Counted from the stretch's first letter, positions 35,057 through 45,965 are shown. The stretch is 64,000 nt of DNA from Bradyrhizobium sp. 195 (GCF_023101665.1 NZ_CP082161.1:992001-1056000); one strand, 5' to 3'. Notes: generated by a model from the sequence alone, not told the origin. Translations and numbers: made by a program.

Positions 35057-35428
35057 CTACCGGCGCCAGGCGGCACCGATCAGGAAGCCGATGCCGAGCG
35101 CCAGCCCGACGGTCGCGAGCGGCCGCTGCGTGATCGCGTCTTCGAGCGTCTCCTCGATCGATCCGTAGGCCTCCTGGGCCGCGCCCATCATTGCGCTGCC
35201 GCGCTCCGACATGTCGTCCATCGCGGAATCCACGTTCTCGCGCGCCTGGCGATAGCCGCGGCGAGCCTGCTTGCTGGTGGAATTGGCGAAGGTATTGAGC
35301 GCGTCGGTGATCTGGTCGGTGAGGGCGGCGATATCGCTTTTCACGGCTGCTACATCCTTCTCGAGGCGTTCTCTGGTGGCTTTGTCGGTCCAGTCTCTCA
35401 TCCCGGCTTCGGCATTGGGCGTGGACAT
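35057..35428 (-). CDS. DUF883/ElaB-YqjD-like membrane-anchored protein
   Basis: A 123-residue protein with a long amphipathic, coiled-coil-like region (about 15-85, RERLEKDVAAVKSDIAALTD and ARRGYRQARENVDSAMDD) and one C-terminal membrane helix (LATVGLALGIGFLIGAAWRR). This is the architecture of ElaB/YqjD, which tether to the inner membrane and bind ribosomes in stationary phase. The function in this organism is inferred from architecture only. It lies 92 bp upstream of the 151-aa membrane gene on the same strand. Confidence 0.8.
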   Translation of the reverse strand: MSTPNAEAGMRDWTDKATRERLEKDVAAVKSDIAALTDQITDALNTFANSTSKQARRGYRQARENVDSAMDDMSERGSAMMGAAQEAYGSIEETLEDAITQRPLATVGLALGIGFLIGAAWRR

Positions 35429-35506
35429 CAGGAGCTCCGAACTGTTGACGGCTGAGATAGCCGGAGAACGTTTCGTCTTCGGGGAAGTTCCGTTCGCGGA
35501 AACCGG

Positions 35507-36619
35507 TCAGTCCTGCGGCAGCTGCGGCGCATCCGCCGGCAACAGATGCTCCTTGAGGATCAGGGCCACGATTAGCAGCGGCGACGACAGGAAGGCGCCC
35601 ATCGGGCCCCACATCCAGGTCCAGAATGCCAGCGCAAGCAGCACCGCAAGTGCGTTCAGCGCCAGCCGCCGGCCGATGATGGTCGGGGTGATGAAGTGTC
35701 CTTCCAGGAAGGTGAGGCCGCCGAAGGCGAGCGCGGCCATGAGGCCGCCGCTGATGGTCGGGAACGCGACCAGCCCCACCACGACCAGCACCACGAACAT
35801 CGCGACCGGTCCGATGATCGGGATGAAATTGAGCGTTGCCGCCAGCGCGCCGAGCCCGGCCGGATTGGGCATGCCAGTGAGCGCGCAGATGATGCCGGTG
35901 GCGACGCCGACGCCGACATTGATGACGGTGACCATCAACAGGTAATTGCCGAGATGGACCTCGATCTCGTTGAGGATCCGGAGCGTACGCAGCCGCGCGT
36001 CACGATCGCTGAAGGTCATGATCACCGCCCGCCGCAGGTCGCGCCAGCTTGCGATGAACAGAATGAGGGTGACGAAGAACAGCAGAAATTCAGTAAAGGT
36101 CGGTGACAGAAATTCCAGCGTCGGCTGCACCCACTCGACCTTCGGCATCTGGATGCTCGGGAATCCCTCCGAGCCGCCGACCATGCCTTGCAGCTCACGC
36201 CAAAGCGCCAGCGGCCGATCGAACACGTGCAGCTTGTCTTTCAGCTGCGCGCCGAGCTCCGGCAGGCGCGTGCTCCATTCCATGGCGGGGGAAGCGATCA
36301 GCGCGACAACGAAGGCGACAACGGCGGTCACCGCGATCACGATCAGGGCGGCGCCGAGCCCGCGCGGCACCTTGCAACGTTCGAGGAAATTCGCAGCCGG
36401 CGACAGCATGGTGCCGGTGACGAAGGCCATCACCACCGGCAGGAAGAACGCCCTTCCGAGATAGAGCACGGTGACGACCGCAATCAGGAGCAAGCCAGCG
36501 AGCGCGAAGGCAACAAACTCGGTACGGCGGATGACCGGCGGTAGCTCACTATGGCTCTCGGGAAGCGGCTCACCTTCGCTGTTGCCGGGGATCAGACGTT
36601 CACTGGGAAGGACGCGCAC
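35507..36619 (-). CDS. AI-2E/PerM-family membrane transporter
   Basis: A 370-residue integral membrane protein of the PerM family, named for AI-2 export by TqsA but with varied or unknown substrates. Eight or so helices occur, for example [20 protein letters not shown] near residue 35 and LLMVTVINVGVGVATGIICA near 225. The conserved PNPAGLGALAATLNFIPIIG segment lies near 250, and the C-terminal LALAFWTWMWGPMGAFLSSP near 335. GTG at 36619 follows GGGAGAAA at good spacing; the frame is open further up to 36697 without support. Confidence 0.87.
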   Translation of the reverse strand: MRVLPSERLIPGNSEGEPLPESHSELPPVIRRTEFVAFALAGLLLIAVVTVLYLGRAFFLPVVMAFVTGTMLSPAANFLERCKVPRGLGAALIVIAVTAVVAFVVALIASPAMEWSTRLPELGAQLKDKLHVFDRPLALWRELQGMVGGSEGFPSIQMPKVEWVQPTLEFLSPTFTEFLLFFVTLILFIASWRDLRRAVIMTFSDRDARLRTLRILNEIEVHLGNYLLMVTVINVGVGVATGIICALTGMPNPAGLGALAATLNFIPIIGPVAMFVVLVVVGLVAFPTISGGLMAALAFGGLTFLEGHFITPTIIGRRLALNALAVLLALAFWTWMWGPMGAFLSSPLLIVALILKEHLLPADAPQLPQD

Positions 36620-36826
36620 AATCTTTCTCCCGCACGGAAGCCTCGATCCGCGCGCCCATCGACGGTTGACAATGCGCGAGCCTCGCCGCGGTTCCATCGC
36701 GGCTTCGTGAACACGTGCTCGCTTGACTGTGACAAGGCTGCCGCGCGCCGCGCCGGAACTTGGATCGTGCCTGCGGAGTTCATGGAAAGCGCATCACCCT
36801 GATGCAGACATCCAACGGGGCAGCAC

Positions 36827-37600
36827 ATGACAAAGTTCTCGGCACTCCGTCGCAGCTTTTCGCCGCGCGCCGTCACCGCATTTGCCTTCGCAACCGCTTT
36901 GGCCACGGTGCCCTTCGGCGCCGCGAGCGGACAAACTTTCGGCTATGCGCCGATGCAGCCGCCGGTGTACCCGCAGGACCAGGTTTACTCGCCGGGCTAC
37001 GTGAATGAGGCGCCACAGGCGGCTAACGAGGACGCCCAGCTGCCTGACCGCCTGCGCAAGCAGATCGTCGGCTTCGACCGCAGCGAGCCGGCCGGGACCA
37101 TCGTGATCGATACCAACAGCACCTATCTCTACTACGTGCTCGGCAACGGCCGTGCGATCCGTTATGGCGTCGGGGTCGGCCGCGAAGGCTTCACCTGGTC
37201 CGGCGTGCAGAGCGTCAGCCGCAAGGCGGAGTGGCCGGACTGGCATCCGCCGGCCGAGATGATCGCGCGGCAGCCCTATCTGCCGCGCTTCGTCGCCGGC
37301 GGCCCCGGCAACCCGCTCGGCGCGCGTGCGATGTATCTCGGCTCCAGCGAATACCGCATCCACGGCACCAACGATCCCTCCACAATCGGCAAGTTCGTCT
37401 CCTCCGGCTGCATCCGCATGACCAATGAGGACGTCATCGACCTGTTCAACCGCGTCAATGTCGGTGCCAAGGTCGTGGTGCTGCCGAAGAATGCGCCGTT
37501 GATGGCCAAAGGCGGCGACCCCATGCGCAAGCGCCCGGCCGTGACGGCAATGCCCTCGGGGCGGCAGGCGCTGAATATCTCGGCGTCGTCGGTGAACTAG
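36827..37600 (+). CDS. L,D-transpeptidase (YkuD family)
   Basis: A 257-residue exported cell-wall enzyme. The signal peptide is at about 13-35 (AVTAFAFATALATVPFGAAS). The YkuD domain spans about 90-225 and has the catalytic motif HGTNDPSTIGKFVSSGCIRM, with the active-site cysteine in SSGCIRM. It would form 3-3 peptidoglycan cross-links or attach proteins to the wall. A Pro/Tyr/Gln-rich linker lies between. It is followed 17 bp later by a DUF2865 gene, so the two likely form an envelope operon. Confidence 0.93.
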   Translation: MTKFSALRRSFSPRAVTAFAFATALATVPFGAASGQTFGYAPMQPPVYPQDQVYSPGYVNEAPQAANEDAQLPDRLRKQIVGFDRSEPAGTIVIDTNSTYLYYVLGNGRAIRYGVGVGREGFTWSGVQSVSRKAEWPDWHPPAEMIARQPYLPRFVAGGPGNPLGARAMYLGSSEYRIHGTNDPSTIGKFVSSGCIRMTNEDVIDLFNRVNVGAKVVVLPKNAPLMAKGGDPMRKRPAVTAMPSGRQALNISASSVN

Positions 37601-37617
37601 GAGTTCAGTGAGGTCAC

Positions 37618-38268
37618 ATGAGTAAACGCTCGATCCGCAAATTGGCCGTTGGCGTGGCGGCAATGTTCGCCGTTGCTTTCTCCGGTCTTGCGCTGACGCC
37701 GTCGGCGCATGCGGAAGACTTCTTCTCGGCGCTGTTCGGCGCGTTTGGGGGCCGACCTCCGCAAATCCGGGCGCCGTTTCCCCATGACGACATGCCGCGT
37801 TACGATGTGCCGCGCCAGCGGGCCGCCTATGGCGGCGGCACGGCCTATTGCGTGCGTGGCTGCGATGGTCGCTACTTCCCGGCGCAAGGCAACGATGCCG
37901 AGAGCAAGGCGCAATCCTGCAAGAGCTTCTGCCCGGCTTCCGAAACCTCGCTGGTCTATGGCAGCAATATCGACGACGCCACCACGGACAGCGGTAAATC
38001 CTATTCCGACCTGCCGAACGCCTTCCGCTATCGCAACGAGATCGTCGCGGGCTGCACCTGCAACGGCAAGGATCCGGCCGGGCTCGCATCGGTCAAGGTC
38101 GAGGACGATCCCACCTTACGCAAGGGCGACATCGTCGCCGGCGCCAACGGCCTCGTGGTCGCCAGCCGCAATGCCAACGACCGCCGTGGCGTCGCGATGA
38201 ACTTCTCGCCGCTGCCGGACTCGGTGCGCGCCAAATTCCGTCAGGTGCCGGTGGTGGCGAAGGAGTAG
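37618..38268 (+). CDS. DUF2865-domain secreted protein
   Basis: A 216-residue exported protein with a signal peptide (LAVGVAAMFAVAFSGLALTP, cut after AHA). The DUF2865 core carries CVRGCDGRYFPAQGNDAESK and SCKSFCPASETSLVYG, then a conserved IVAGCTCNGKDPAGL segment. The cysteines (about six) suggest disulfides in the periplasm. The function is unknown. It is 17 bp downstream of an L,D-transpeptidase, which points towards cell-wall work. Confidence 0.85.
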   Translation: MSKRSIRKLAVGVAAMFAVAFSGLALTPSAHAEDFFSALFGAFGGRPPQIRAPFPHDDMPRYDVPRQRAAYGGGTAYCVRGCDGRYFPAQGNDAESKAQSCKSFCPASETSLVYGSNIDDATTDSGKSYSDLPNAFRYRNEIVAGCTCNGKDPAGLASVKVEDDPTLRKGDIVAGANGLVVASRNANDRRGVAMNFSPLPDSVRAKFRQVPVVAKE

Positions 38269-38310
38269 GGGCAGTATTTTAATGGGGCGCGCTATCGCCC
38301 CCGTTCCGAG

Positions 38311-38432
38311 CTGTCGTCCCTGCGAACGCCACAGAATTCGGTTTGGCGAACACCCGGGGTTGCCGGTTCGCGCTACGACCACTCCCTGAGGTTATAGGTC
38401 CCTGCGTTCGCATGCGTTCGCAGGGACGACAG
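38311..38432. repeat. Palindromic intergenic repeat (CTGTCGTCCC type)
   Basis: CTGTCGTCCCTGCGAACGC and its inverted copy GCGTTCGCAGGGACGACAG bound a 122-bp element. Same repeat family, with different inner sequence, as 60964-61120. It fills the gap between convergent genes. Confidence 0.85.
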
Positions 38433-38455
38433 TGAGCGTGTAGCGCTAGCGTGCC

Positions 38456-40549
38456 CTACGCCGCGCGGATCTTGCCGAGGAAGTCACTGACCTCGTGGCC
38501 GAGCTGGCGGCTCTGGGTCTCCAGCATTTCGGATGCGTGCTTCACGTTGTCGGCGGCTGCGGCTGCGGCGTCCGCATCGGCTTTGACGCCGGTAATATTG
38601 TCCGAGACGTTCTTGGTGCCCTGGGCCGCATATTGGGTGCTGCGGGTGATCTCCTGGGTCGCCGCGCCCTGCTCCTGCACGGCGGCGGCAATCGCGGTCG
38701 CCACTTCGTTCACTTCGCCGATGATACCGCCGATGGTCTGGATCGCGTTGATGGCGTCGCCTGCGACCTTCTGGATGTCGGCGATCTGCTCGGAGATCTC
38801 CTCGGTCGCCTTGGCGGTCTGGCTTGCCAGCGACTTCACCTCGGAGGCGACCACGGCAAAGCCGCGGCCGGCCTCGCCGGCGCGGGCCGCCTCGATCGTG
38901 GCATTGAGCGCGAGCAGATTGGTCTGCTGTGCGATGGTGTTGATCAGGCCGACGACCTCGCCGATGCGTCCGGCAGATTTGGCGAGGCCCTGCACGGTAC
39001 CGTCGGTCTCGCGTGCCTGCGTGACCGCGCGGCCGGCGATGCCCGCGGCATGGGCTGCCTGCTGACTGATGTCGTTGATCGAGGCCGAGAGCTCTTCGGC
39101 GGCCGCGGCGACGCTGTCGACGCTCATCGAGGCGTCGTTGGAAGCCTTGCCGGCGATCTGCACGCGATCATTGGTCTGGCGCGACACCGCGGAGAGGTCA
39201 CCCGAGGTCTTGCGCATCTCGCCGGAGGCCTCGCTCAATTCCCCCAGCGTCTTGCGCACTGCGCCCTCGAACTCGCCGACATAGGACTCGACGGCGCGTT
39301 GGCGTGCAGTAGCGCCCGTGTTCCGTTCGCGCTCCTGCTCTTCGATCTTGAGCTTGTCGGTGGCCTGCTGCTTGAAGGTTTCCAGCGCACCGGCAAGCGC
39401 GCCGATCTCATCCTGGCGATCGAGATAGCCGCTGTCGACGGCAAGGTCGCCGCCGGCGACCTTCAGCATGGCGTCGCGGATGGTGTTGAGCGGAGTGATG
39501 ACGCGGCGGCTGACCAGCATGATCGCGCCAGCGGCGAGACTGATGGCGAGTGTGAGCAGCACGAGCTGCACGATGAGAGCGCGCTGTGCGGCACCGCGTT
39601 GCTCTTGTGTGTGGACCTTGGCGGCGTCGAGCGCGGCTTCGGCCACCGCGACCGCGCTGGCCATACGGCCAACCGTCAGCGGGCTCCACTGGTTGGCGGT
39701 CATTTCGGCCTTCTCGCCTTTGACCAGGGCGTCCGCGAGCCGGTCACGGAGAGTCAGATATTGAGGCTCGAAGTAAGCGGTCTTGGCACCCGCCATCGCG
39801 GAAGCCAGCGCGGGCGGTAACTGCATGCCCGACGTCGACAATTCCAGCGCCTTCCAGATCGCCGCCGTGCCGCCGACATATTGGGTGTAGTTATAGCGGC
39901 CCTCCGGCGTGATCTTGCCGGCTGCAAGTCCGGTCGACACGATCAGCGAGGCCTCGCCCGCGGTGTTGCGGAGCAGCCAGGCGTTCTGCTTGATCGACAG
40001 CAATTGGTCGATCGCGGCGTCCTGGTGGTTGACGGTGGCCGCCAGCGTGTTCGACAGCTTGTCCAGCACGTCGAGCAGGCCCTGCGTCGTCTCCATGTAT
40101 TCCTTCGGCAGCCCGGCGCGGCGCTGGTCCTTGGGCTTGGCCACGTCCTCCCAGAACTGCTTCTGCTCCTCGACCAGCAATTTGTAGAGGCGCGACAGCT
40201 CCGGCACCAGCGTGCCCGATTGGGGGAAGTCCAAGGTCGGCAACAATTCGAGCGCGCGTGCCATCGCGGGCATTTGCGCATCGCGCAGGGCGCGAAGATA
40301 TTTCTCCATCTCGCCGTCCAGCGGCTCGGTCGCGTTCAGGAGCCGCGTCGTGGTCGAGCGATCGGTGCGCAGATTGTGCATCGCCTTGAACAGATCGGCG
40401 GAGGTGTCCGCAATCTGCGAGATGCGGCTGGCGGTCTTGAGGCGACCCCAGGAGTCGTAAGCGGTGAGCGACAGCGCGATCACCACACAGACCGATGTGA
40501 TCGCGATCACCGCCTTCAGCAGCGCGGATACGGTCAGACGATTCAGCAT
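38456..40549 (-). CDS. Methyl-accepting chemotaxis protein
   Basis: A 697-residue chemoreceptor. Membrane helices lie at about 10-33 ([20 protein letters not shown]) and 315-340 ([20 protein letters not shown]). They enclose a helical periplasmic sensor of about 280 residues. A HAMP domain follows, then the signalling domain with the invariant hairpin tip [20 protein letters not shown] and [23 protein letters not shown] at 40549 has a GGGGGAC ribosome-binding site. The ligand is unknown. No che genes are adjacent, so it is an orphan receptor. Confidence 0.95.
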   Translation of the reverse strand: MLNRLTVSALLKAVIAITSVCVVIALSLTAYDSWGRLKTASRISQIADTSADLFKAMHNLRTDRSTTTRLLNATEPLDGEMEKYLRALRDAQMPAMARALELLPTLDFPQSGTLVPELSRLYKLLVEEQKQFWEDVAKPKDQRRAGLPKEYMETTQGLLDVLDKLSNTLAATVNHQDAAIDQLLSIKQNAWLLRNTAGEASLIVSTGLAAGKITPEGRYNYTQYVGGTAAIWKALELSTSGMQLPPALASAMAGAKTAYFEPQYLTLRDRLADALVKGEKAEMTANQWSPLTVGRMASAVAVAEAALDAAKVHTQEQRGAAQRALIVQLVLLTLAISLAAGAIMLVSRRVITPLNTIRDAMLKVAGGDLAVDSGYLDRQDEIGALAGALETFKQQATDKLKIEEQERERNTGATARQRAVESYVGEFEGAVRKTLGELSEASGEMRKTSGDLSAVSRQTNDRVQIAGKASNDASMSVDSVAAAAEELSASINDISQQAAHAAGIAGRAVTQARETDGTVQGLAKSAGRIGEVVGLINTIAQQTNLLALNATIEAARAGEAGRGFAVVASEVKSLASQTAKATEEISEQIADIQKVAGDAINAIQTIGGIIGEVNEVATAIAAAVQEQGAATQEITRSTQYAAQGTKNVSDNITGVKADADAAAAAADNVKHASEMLETQSRQLGHEVSDFLGKIRAA

Positions 40550-40819
40550 CGAAGTCCCCCAATTCCCATTTACAAAGTCCCAGAAGGACGCCCGGCAACA
40601 TCGACAAACGGGGGCGTGGCAGATCGGCAATCGCATGCGTTTGCGGCCCAGAGCCCAAACGGTTTCCGCATCTGAAGGGAAAAGGGTAAAATTTTAGGCA
40701 GATCGGCTGATCGTAGAAGTACGTATTTACTAGAAGTTGCAATGGGTTGCTGCGATGGAACCGGTGCGGGAGACAGGCGTTAGAGCAACGGTCGCAATTT
40801 GCCAGAAGGGGGTCTCGCG

Positions 40820-40975
40820 ATGCTGGTGGGTGTACTCGTCACTTTTCTCGTCGTTATTCTCGTACTTTATCTCATCAACATGCTGCCGATGGACGGCCGT
40901 GCCAAACAGATCGCACGGGTGATCGTCATCATCATCGGCATCGTCTCGCTGCTGAAATATCTCGCGGTATTTTAG
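40820..40975 (+). CDS. Small two-helix membrane protein (51 aa, Thivi_2564-like)
   Basis: A 51-residue membrane peptide starting at ATG 40820 behind AGAAGGGGG. Two hydrophobic helices (about 1-22, LVGVLVTFLVVILVLYLINM, and 33-50, RVIVIIIGIVSLLKYLAV) are joined by PMDGRAKQIA. I recall this pattern from the Thivi_2564 family of small membrane proteins, which has no known function. It is shorter than common prediction limits. Confidence 0.75.
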   Translation: MLVGVLVTFLVVILVLYLINMLPMDGRAKQIARVIVIIIGIVSLLKYLAVF

Positions 40976-40989
40976 CGGGGACGTAGTTC

Positions 40990-41071
40990 GTAGCCCGGAC
41001 GGGCGCAGCGAAACCCGGGGACTTGCTCCAAGCGCTCCTGCTCCCGGATTGCATCGCTCTATCCGGGCTAC
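40990..41071. repeat. Palindromic intergenic repeat (GTAGCCCGGA type)
   Basis: GTAGCCCGGA and TCCGGGCTAC are the outer arms; CCCGGG-type inner stems lie within. A partial copy of the same family is cut by the right edge at 63967. Confidence 0.8.
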
Positions 41072-41080
41072 TGGTGTAAC

Positions 41081-41108
41081 AAAAAGCCCCGGCGTGAGCC
41101 GGGGGCTT
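41081..41108 (-). terminator. Rho-independent terminator after csbD-like gene
   Basis: On the minus strand AAGCCCCCGGCTCACGCCGGGGCTTTTTG forms a GC-rich hairpin ending in a T run, just downstream of the CsbD gene stop at 41123. Confidence 0.85.
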
Positions 41109-41122
41109 CGTTTACGCCTGCT

Positions 41123-41323
41123 TCAGTGCAGCGTCTTGAGCCAGTCGTCGACGTCCTGGCGAACCTGGTCCTTGGCCTTGCCGTAGCGTTCCTGGAGCCG
41201 GCCCTCGAGCTGCTCGCGCCGACCCTCGATCAAGCTGAGGTCATCGTCAGTGAGCTTGCCCCATTTCTCCTTGGCCGATCCCTTGAACTGCTTCCAGTTT
41301 CCTTCGATCCGATTCCAGTCCAT
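41123..41323 (-). CDS. CsbD-family general stress protein
   Basis: A 66-residue CsbD-like protein. The N-terminal signature MDWNRIEGNWKQFKGSAKEK and the WGKLTDDDLSLIEGRREQLE segment are diagnostic, and the C-terminus is charged. The ATG at 41323 lies six bases after GGGAG; an ATG two codons earlier is possible. Members are induced by general stress. The biochemical role is unknown. Terminators lie on both sides, so it is a single-gene unit. Confidence 0.9.
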   Translation of the reverse strand: MDWNRIEGNWKQFKGSAKEKWGKLTDDDLSLIEGRREQLEGRLQERYGKAKDQVRQDVDDWLKTLH

Positions 41324-41405
41324 GACCATCTCCCGTTGGTTGATGGCCGGACAACGCGAGGCGCGCGCAGCCGTTCCGATGTGCGCCGCGACGTTTCGCC
41401 CAACG

Positions 41406-41434
41406 AAAAAAGCCCCGGCTTGAGCCGGGGCCTT
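41406..41434 (-). terminator. Rho-independent terminator after glcB
   Basis: The minus-strand sequence AAGGCCCCGGCTCAAGCCGGGGCTTTTTT forms a hairpin followed by six T, 20 bp past the malate synthase stop. Confidence 0.88.
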
Positions 41435-41453
41435 TGACGTTTCGTGACTTCGC

Positions 41454-43619
41454 TCAGCCCGCCGCCTTGGCCTCGCGGCGGCGCGCGGTGAGGATGTATT
41501 CGGTGTAGCCGTTCGGCTGCGCGCGGCCCTTGAAGATGAGATCGCAAGCGGCCTTGAAGGCGACGCCGTCGAAGGCGGGGGCCATCGGCTTGTAGCTGGC
41601 ATCGCCGGCGTTCTGCTTGTCGACCACGACCGCCATGCGCTTGAGCGATTCCATCACCTGAGCCTCGGTGATCACGCCCTGGTGCAGCCAGTTGGCGAGA
41701 TGCTGGCTGGAGATGCGCAAGGTCGCGCGGTCTTCCATCAGGCCGACATCGTGAATGTCGGGCACCTTGGAGCAGCCGACGCCCTGGTCGATCCAGCGCA
41801 CGACGTAGCCCAAAATGCCCTGGCAGTTGTTGTCGACCTCCTGCTTGACGTCATCGGGCGCCCAGTTCGACTTTGACACCGGAATGGTGAGGATGTCCGA
41901 GAGCTTTGCGCGCGGTCCGCCCCTGGTCAGCTCCTCTTGGCGCGCGATGACGTTGATCTGGTGGTAGTGCAGCGCGTGCAGCGTCGCAGCGGTCGGGGAG
42001 GGCACCCAGGCGGTGGTCGCTCCGGCCTGCGGATGACCAAGCTTCTGCTGAAGCATGTCCGCCATCTTGTCGGGCGCGGCCCACATACCCTTGCCGATCT
42101 GGGCATGGCCGGGCAGGCCACAGGTCAGGCCCATGTCGACGTTCCAGTCCTCATAGGACTTGATCCAGGCCTGCGCCTTCATCTCATTCTTGCGGATCAT
42201 CGGACCCGCTTCCATCGAGGTGTGGATCTCGTCGCCGGTGCGATCGAGGAAGCCGGTGTTGATGAACATGATGCGCTTGGAGGCGCGCTGGATGCAGGCC
42301 TTGAGGTTGACGGTGGTGCGCCGCTCTTCGTCCATGATGCCGACCTTGAGCGTGTTCTCGGGCAGCGACAGCATCTTCTCGACGCGGTCGAAGATCTCGC
42401 AGGTCAGCGACACCTCGTCCGGGCCGTGCATCTTCGGCTTGACGATATAGGCCGAGCCGGTGCGGCTGTTCTTGACCTTCGAATTGCCCTTGAGGTCGTG
42501 AATGGCGAGCAGGCCCGAGATGGCGGCATCCAGCAGGCCTTCCGGAATCTCCTCGCCCTTCTCGTCCAGCACCGCGTCGGTGAACATGTGGTGACCGCAA
42601 TTGCGCATCAGCAGCAGGCTGCGACCGTGCAGCTTGACCTCGCCCTTGCCATCAGGCGTCTTGTAGCTGCGATCGGCGTTGAGCGAGCGCGTCAGCGTCT
42701 TGCCACCCTTCTCGAAATCAGCCGACAGTGTGCCGTTCATCAGGCCGAGCGTGTTGCGATAGACCAGCACCTTGTCTTCGGCATCGACCGCGGCGACCGA
42801 GTCCTCCATGTCGAGGATGGTGGAGACAGCAGATTCCATGATCATGTCGGCGACGCCGGCCGGATCGTCCTTGCCGATCGCGCTGCTGCGGTCGATCTTG
42901 ACCTCGACATGCAGGCCGTTGTTGACGAGCAGCACCGCGCTCGGCGCAGCCGGATCGCCCTGGAAGCCCGCGAACTGCGTGGCGTTCTTCAATGCGGTGG
43001 CGTTGCCGCTCTTCAGCTTCACCGCGAGCTGGCCCGCGACAACGCTGTAGGCGGTGACGTCGGTGTGGCTGCCGGTCGCGAGCGGCACGGCGGTATCGAG
43101 GAACGCCTTGGCCTTGGCGATCACCTTGTCGCCGCGCGCCTTGTTGTAGCCCTTGCCGGTCTCGGCAGCGTCGTGCGGGATCGCGTCGGTGCCGTAGAAG
43201 GCGTCATAGAGCGAGCCCCAGCGCGCATTCGCTGCGTTCAATGCGTAGCGTGCATTGGTCAGGGGCACGACGAGCTGCGGGCCGCAGATCTTGCCGATCT
43301 CCTCGTCGACATTGGCGGTCTCGACCTTCTGCGTCGCCGGCTCCGGGACGAGATAGCCGATCTCCTTCAGGAAAGCGGTATAGGCGTTGAGGTCGAACGC
43401 CTTGCCTTTGTTGGCGCGGTGCCAGTCGTCGACCTTGGCCTGCAGCGTGTCGCGGAAAGCGAGCAACGACCGGTTCTTCGGGCCCAGCTCCTTGATGATG
43501 GCGGCAAGCCCGGCCCAGAACGCATCCGGCGCGATCCCCGTTTTCGGGGCCGCTTCCTTGGCGATGAAATCGAACAGGACAGGAGCGATCTTCAATCCGT
43601 GGGCGTCGACGCGTTTCAT
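41454..43619 (-). CDS. glcB: Malate synthase G
   Basis: A 721-residue cytosolic enzyme condensing glyoxylate with acetyl-CoA to malate, the second step of the glyoxylate shunt. The length equals the G isoform (about 723). The acid/base and Mg sites are in the central TIM barrel ([20 protein letters not shown] and [16 protein letters not shown]). Also seen are [39 protein letters not shown] and [20 protein letters not shown]. The C-terminal cap carries the catalytic Asp ([14 protein letters not shown]). It allows growth on acetate, fatty acids or PHB breakdown products. Confidence 0.97.
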   Translation of the reverse strand: MKRVDAHGLKIAPVLFDFIAKEAAPKTGIAPDAFWAGLAAIIKELGPKNRSLLAFRDTLQAKVDDWHRANKGKAFDLNAYTAFLKEIGYLVPEPATQKVETANVDEEIGKICGPQLVVPLTNARYALNAANARWGSLYDAFYGTDAIPHDAAETGKGYNKARGDKVIAKAKAFLDTAVPLATGSHTDVTAYSVVAGQLAVKLKSGNATALKNATQFAGFQGDPAAPSAVLLVNNGLHVEVKIDRSSAIGKDDPAGVADMIMESAVSTILDMEDSVAAVDAEDKVLVYRNTLGLMNGTLSADFEKGGKTLTRSLNADRSYKTPDGKGEVKLHGRSLLLMRNCGHHMFTDAVLDEKGEEIPEGLLDAAISGLLAIHDLKGNSKVKNSRTGSAYIVKPKMHGPDEVSLTCEIFDRVEKMLSLPENTLKVGIMDEERRTTVNLKACIQRASKRIMFINTGFLDRTGDEIHTSMEAGPMIRKNEMKAQAWIKSYEDWNVDMGLTCGLPGHAQIGKGMWAAPDKMADMLQQKLGHPQAGATTAWVPSPTAATLHALHYHQINVIARQEELTRGGPRAKLSDILTIPVSKSNWAPDDVKQEVDNNCQGILGYVVRWIDQGVGCSKVPDIHDVGLMEDRATLRISSQHLANWLHQGVITEAQVMESLKRMAVVVDKQNAGDASYKPMAPAFDGVAFKAACDLIFKGRAQPNGYTEYILTARRREAKAAG

Positions 43620-44029
43620 GATGGTCTTTCTTGTTGGAAATGGCTCTTTTTGGCTGCTTTTGACCCGACCAGCAGCAAAATGCGCCCATAGAGGGCGGCT
43701 TTCGGGGCCCTATTAGCCCCAAAAAAGGGGCGGTGAGAAGACCCCCGGGGGCTTGTCAAAATGTCAAGAAGAGGTCGGGGAGGTCGCTGGTTTTACAGGC
43801 TTGAGCCCGGCTCTCCGCCACATGCGCAACTGCGCTCCCTCCCCCTTGCGGGGGAGGGCGGGGGGAGAGCGGGTAGCCCAGTAAGTGGTGTGTCGGAGTT
43901 CGATGGAGCGAAATGCTCCTGATGGAGAGAGCCCCCGTGTGGACCCCTCTCCCTAACCCTCCCCCGCAAGGGGGGAGGGAACGCACTGCCTATGTGGCGG
44001 CAGTAAGTGCACCAACGAACAGCGCCCGC
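43620..44029. other. Non-coding gap between glcB and cysNC
   Basis: No gene is visible. The first 150 bp are the glcB upstream side with the GTCAAAATGTCAAG stretch at 43754-43767. The rest is mostly one large inverted repeat (listed separately) abutting the 3' end of cysNC. Confidence 0.6.
43817..43999. repeat. Large inverted repeat with hairpin arms (MITE-like)
   Basis: The left arm (about 43815-43859: CGCCACAT, then TGCG, then CCCTCCCCCTTGCGGGGG) recurs inverted at about 43955-44000, with small differences. Each arm also folds on itself (CCCTCCCCC/GGGGGAGGG). About 90 bp separate the arms. This looks like a non-autonomous repeat, not a gene. Confidence 0.7.
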
Positions 44030-45946
44030 TCAAATATTCGCGGCGAGGTCCACGACTTCGTCGAACAGCACGCCGGTCGCCTTCAGCATCCGCTCGATCT
44101 CGTCGGCGGCCTCAGTGACCGTCCGTGCCGAGGTGTCGATCACGAGCTCGGCGGCCTGCGGTACCTCGTAGTCGTTGCCGATGCCGGTGAACGAAGCCAA
44201 CGCGCCGGCGCGCGCCTTCTTGTAATGGCCCTTGGGGTCGCGCTCCTCGCACACTTCAGCAGGCGTCGCGACATGGATCTCCCGGAATGTGGTGTCGGCG
44301 ATGCGGCGCGCGGTAGCGCGATCCTGGCGGGCCGGCGAAACCGCGGCGACGATGGCGATGTGGCCGTTACGGGCGAGATGCGTTGCGACTTCGGCGAGGC
44401 GGCGGATGTTCTCGCTGCGATCGGCGGTGGAGAAACCGAGATCGCTGTTGAGCCCGGCGCGCAGCGTGTCGCCGTCGAGGAGGATCGGCAAGCCGCCATT
44501 GGTGAACAGCCTTCGTTCCAGCGCTTTTGCCAGCGTCGACTTGCCGGAGGCCGGCAGGCCGGTGAGCCAGACCACGGCGCCGTTGTGGCGGTAACGCGCG
44601 GAGCGTTCGTCGGGACGCAGGGCCGATTCCACCGGCACGATGTCGACGGGCACGGCGCGCTGGCCGGCATCGACCGACAGGACCAGGCCGCCGCCGGCGA
44701 TGCGTCCGGAGACCTCGATCACGAGACGGCCGGTGCGCGGGTTCTCGGTATAGGGATCGGTGGCAATCGAATTCGACAGAGAGATATCGATCTCGCCGAC
44801 ATGGTTGCGGCCGATCGCCTTGTTCTCGCTGCTCGAGAGCTCACCAGGATCGACCGCCTTCTCGATGGCGACGACAGTGGCGCGGCTTTCCTTCGGCCCG
44901 CAGCGCACCAGGAGCTGGTCGCCCTTGGCGAGCGGCCTGTCGTGCAGCCAGAAGATGCGTGCGCGCAGCCGGCGCGTCTCGCGCGGGGCACTGCCCGCAT
45001 GCGCGACGATGTCGCCGCGCTCGATGAACAATTCACGATCGAGCGTGATGCCGACGGAGCGGCCCGCGCCTTGCCGTCCCGCCACCGGCGTCACCGGCCA
45101 GCTCTCGACCGACTTGATCTTGGCGATCTTGCCGGCCGGCATGATCACGATCTCGTCGCCGGCAATCAGGCTGCCGGATTCGATGCGGCCCGCCACGATG
45201 CGGCGATCGTCGAACTTGTAGATCGCCTGCACCGGCAGGCGCAGCGCCAGCGCTTCCAGCGGGCGCGCCGGCTCGAGCTGGTCCAGCGCCTCGACCACCG
45301 TCGGTCCCTTGTACCAGCCGATCCGGTCGGTACGCTCGGCGACGCCGTCGCCGTCGCGGGCGGAAATTGGGATCACGGCCGTGGGCTTCACGCCCAGGCC
45401 GTTGAGATGCGCGGAAATCTCGTCGCTGATCTCCTTGAAGCGATCGGCGGAGAAGTCGACGCGGTCCATCTTGTTGACGACAACAGCGACCTGCTTCACG
45501 CCGAGCAGATGCAGCAGGTAGCCGTGCCGCCGTGTCTGGTCGCGCACGCCCTCCAGCGCGTCAATGATCAGCACCGCGCCGTCGGCCTGCGAGGCGCCGG
45601 TGATCATGTTGCGCAGGAATTCGGCGTGGCCGGGCGCGTCGATCAGCACGATGTCGCGCGAATTGGTCCGGAAGCGGATCTGGGTGGTGTCGATGGTGAT
45701 GCCCTGGTCGCGCTCGGTCTGGAGCGCATCGAGCAGGAACGACCATTCGAACGGCATGCCGCGCCGTGCGCTGACCGCTTTCAGCATTTCCAGCTTGCCG
45801 TCGGGCAGGCTGCCGGTCTCGTGCAGCAGGCGGCCGACCAGCGTCGATTTGCCGTGGTCGACATGGCCGACGATGACGATGCGCACCTGCGGGCGCGTGG
45901 TGCCGTTCGGGGTCGCAGGCGAAGCGGGGGTGACGATCATGTTCAT
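44030..45946 (-). CDS. cysNC: Fused sulfate adenylyltransferase large subunit / APS kinase (CysNC)
   Basis: A 638-residue bifunctional protein. Residues about 20-450 are the CysN GTPase with P-loop GHVDHGKST (27-35), DAPGHAEF and NKMD, which drives APS synthesis with CysD. Residues 460-638 are a CysC-type APS kinase with Walker [10 protein letters not shown] (463-471), [10 protein letters not shown] and [10 protein letters not shown], making PAPS. This NodQ-like fusion is common in rhizobia. The ATG at 45946 follows the cysD stop by 19 bp. An extended frame to 46036 overlaps cysD and was rejected. It forms an operon with cysD. Confidence 0.95.
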   Translation of the reverse strand: MNMIVTPASPATPNGTTRPQVRIVIVGHVDHGKSTLVGRLLHETGSLPDGKLEMLKAVSARRGMPFEWSFLLDALQTERDQGITIDTTQIRFRTNSRDIVLIDAPGHAEFLRNMITGASQADGAVLIIDALEGVRDQTRRHGYLLHLLGVKQVAVVVNKMDRVDFSADRFKEISDEISAHLNGLGVKPTAVIPISARDGDGVAERTDRIGWYKGPTVVEALDQLEPARPLEALALRLPVQAIYKFDDRRIVAGRIESGSLIAGDEIVIMPAGKIAKIKSVESWPVTPVAGRQGAGRSVGITLDRELFIERGDIVAHAGSAPRETRRLRARIFWLHDRPLAKGDQLLVRCGPKESRATVVAIEKAVDPGELSSSENKAIGRNHVGEIDISLSNSIATDPYTENPRTGRLVIEVSGRIAGGGLVLSVDAGQRAVPVDIVPVESALRPDERSARYRHNGAVVWLTGLPASGKSTLAKALERRLFTNGGLPILLDGDTLRAGLNSDLGFSTADRSENIRRLAEVATHLARNGHIAIVAAVSPARQDRATARRIADTTFREIHVATPAEVCEERDPKGHYKKARAGALASFTGIGNDYEVPQAAELVIDTSARTVTEAADEIERMLKATGVLFDEVVDLAANI

Positions 45947-45965
45947 AACGCGCTCGCGTCCTTGA

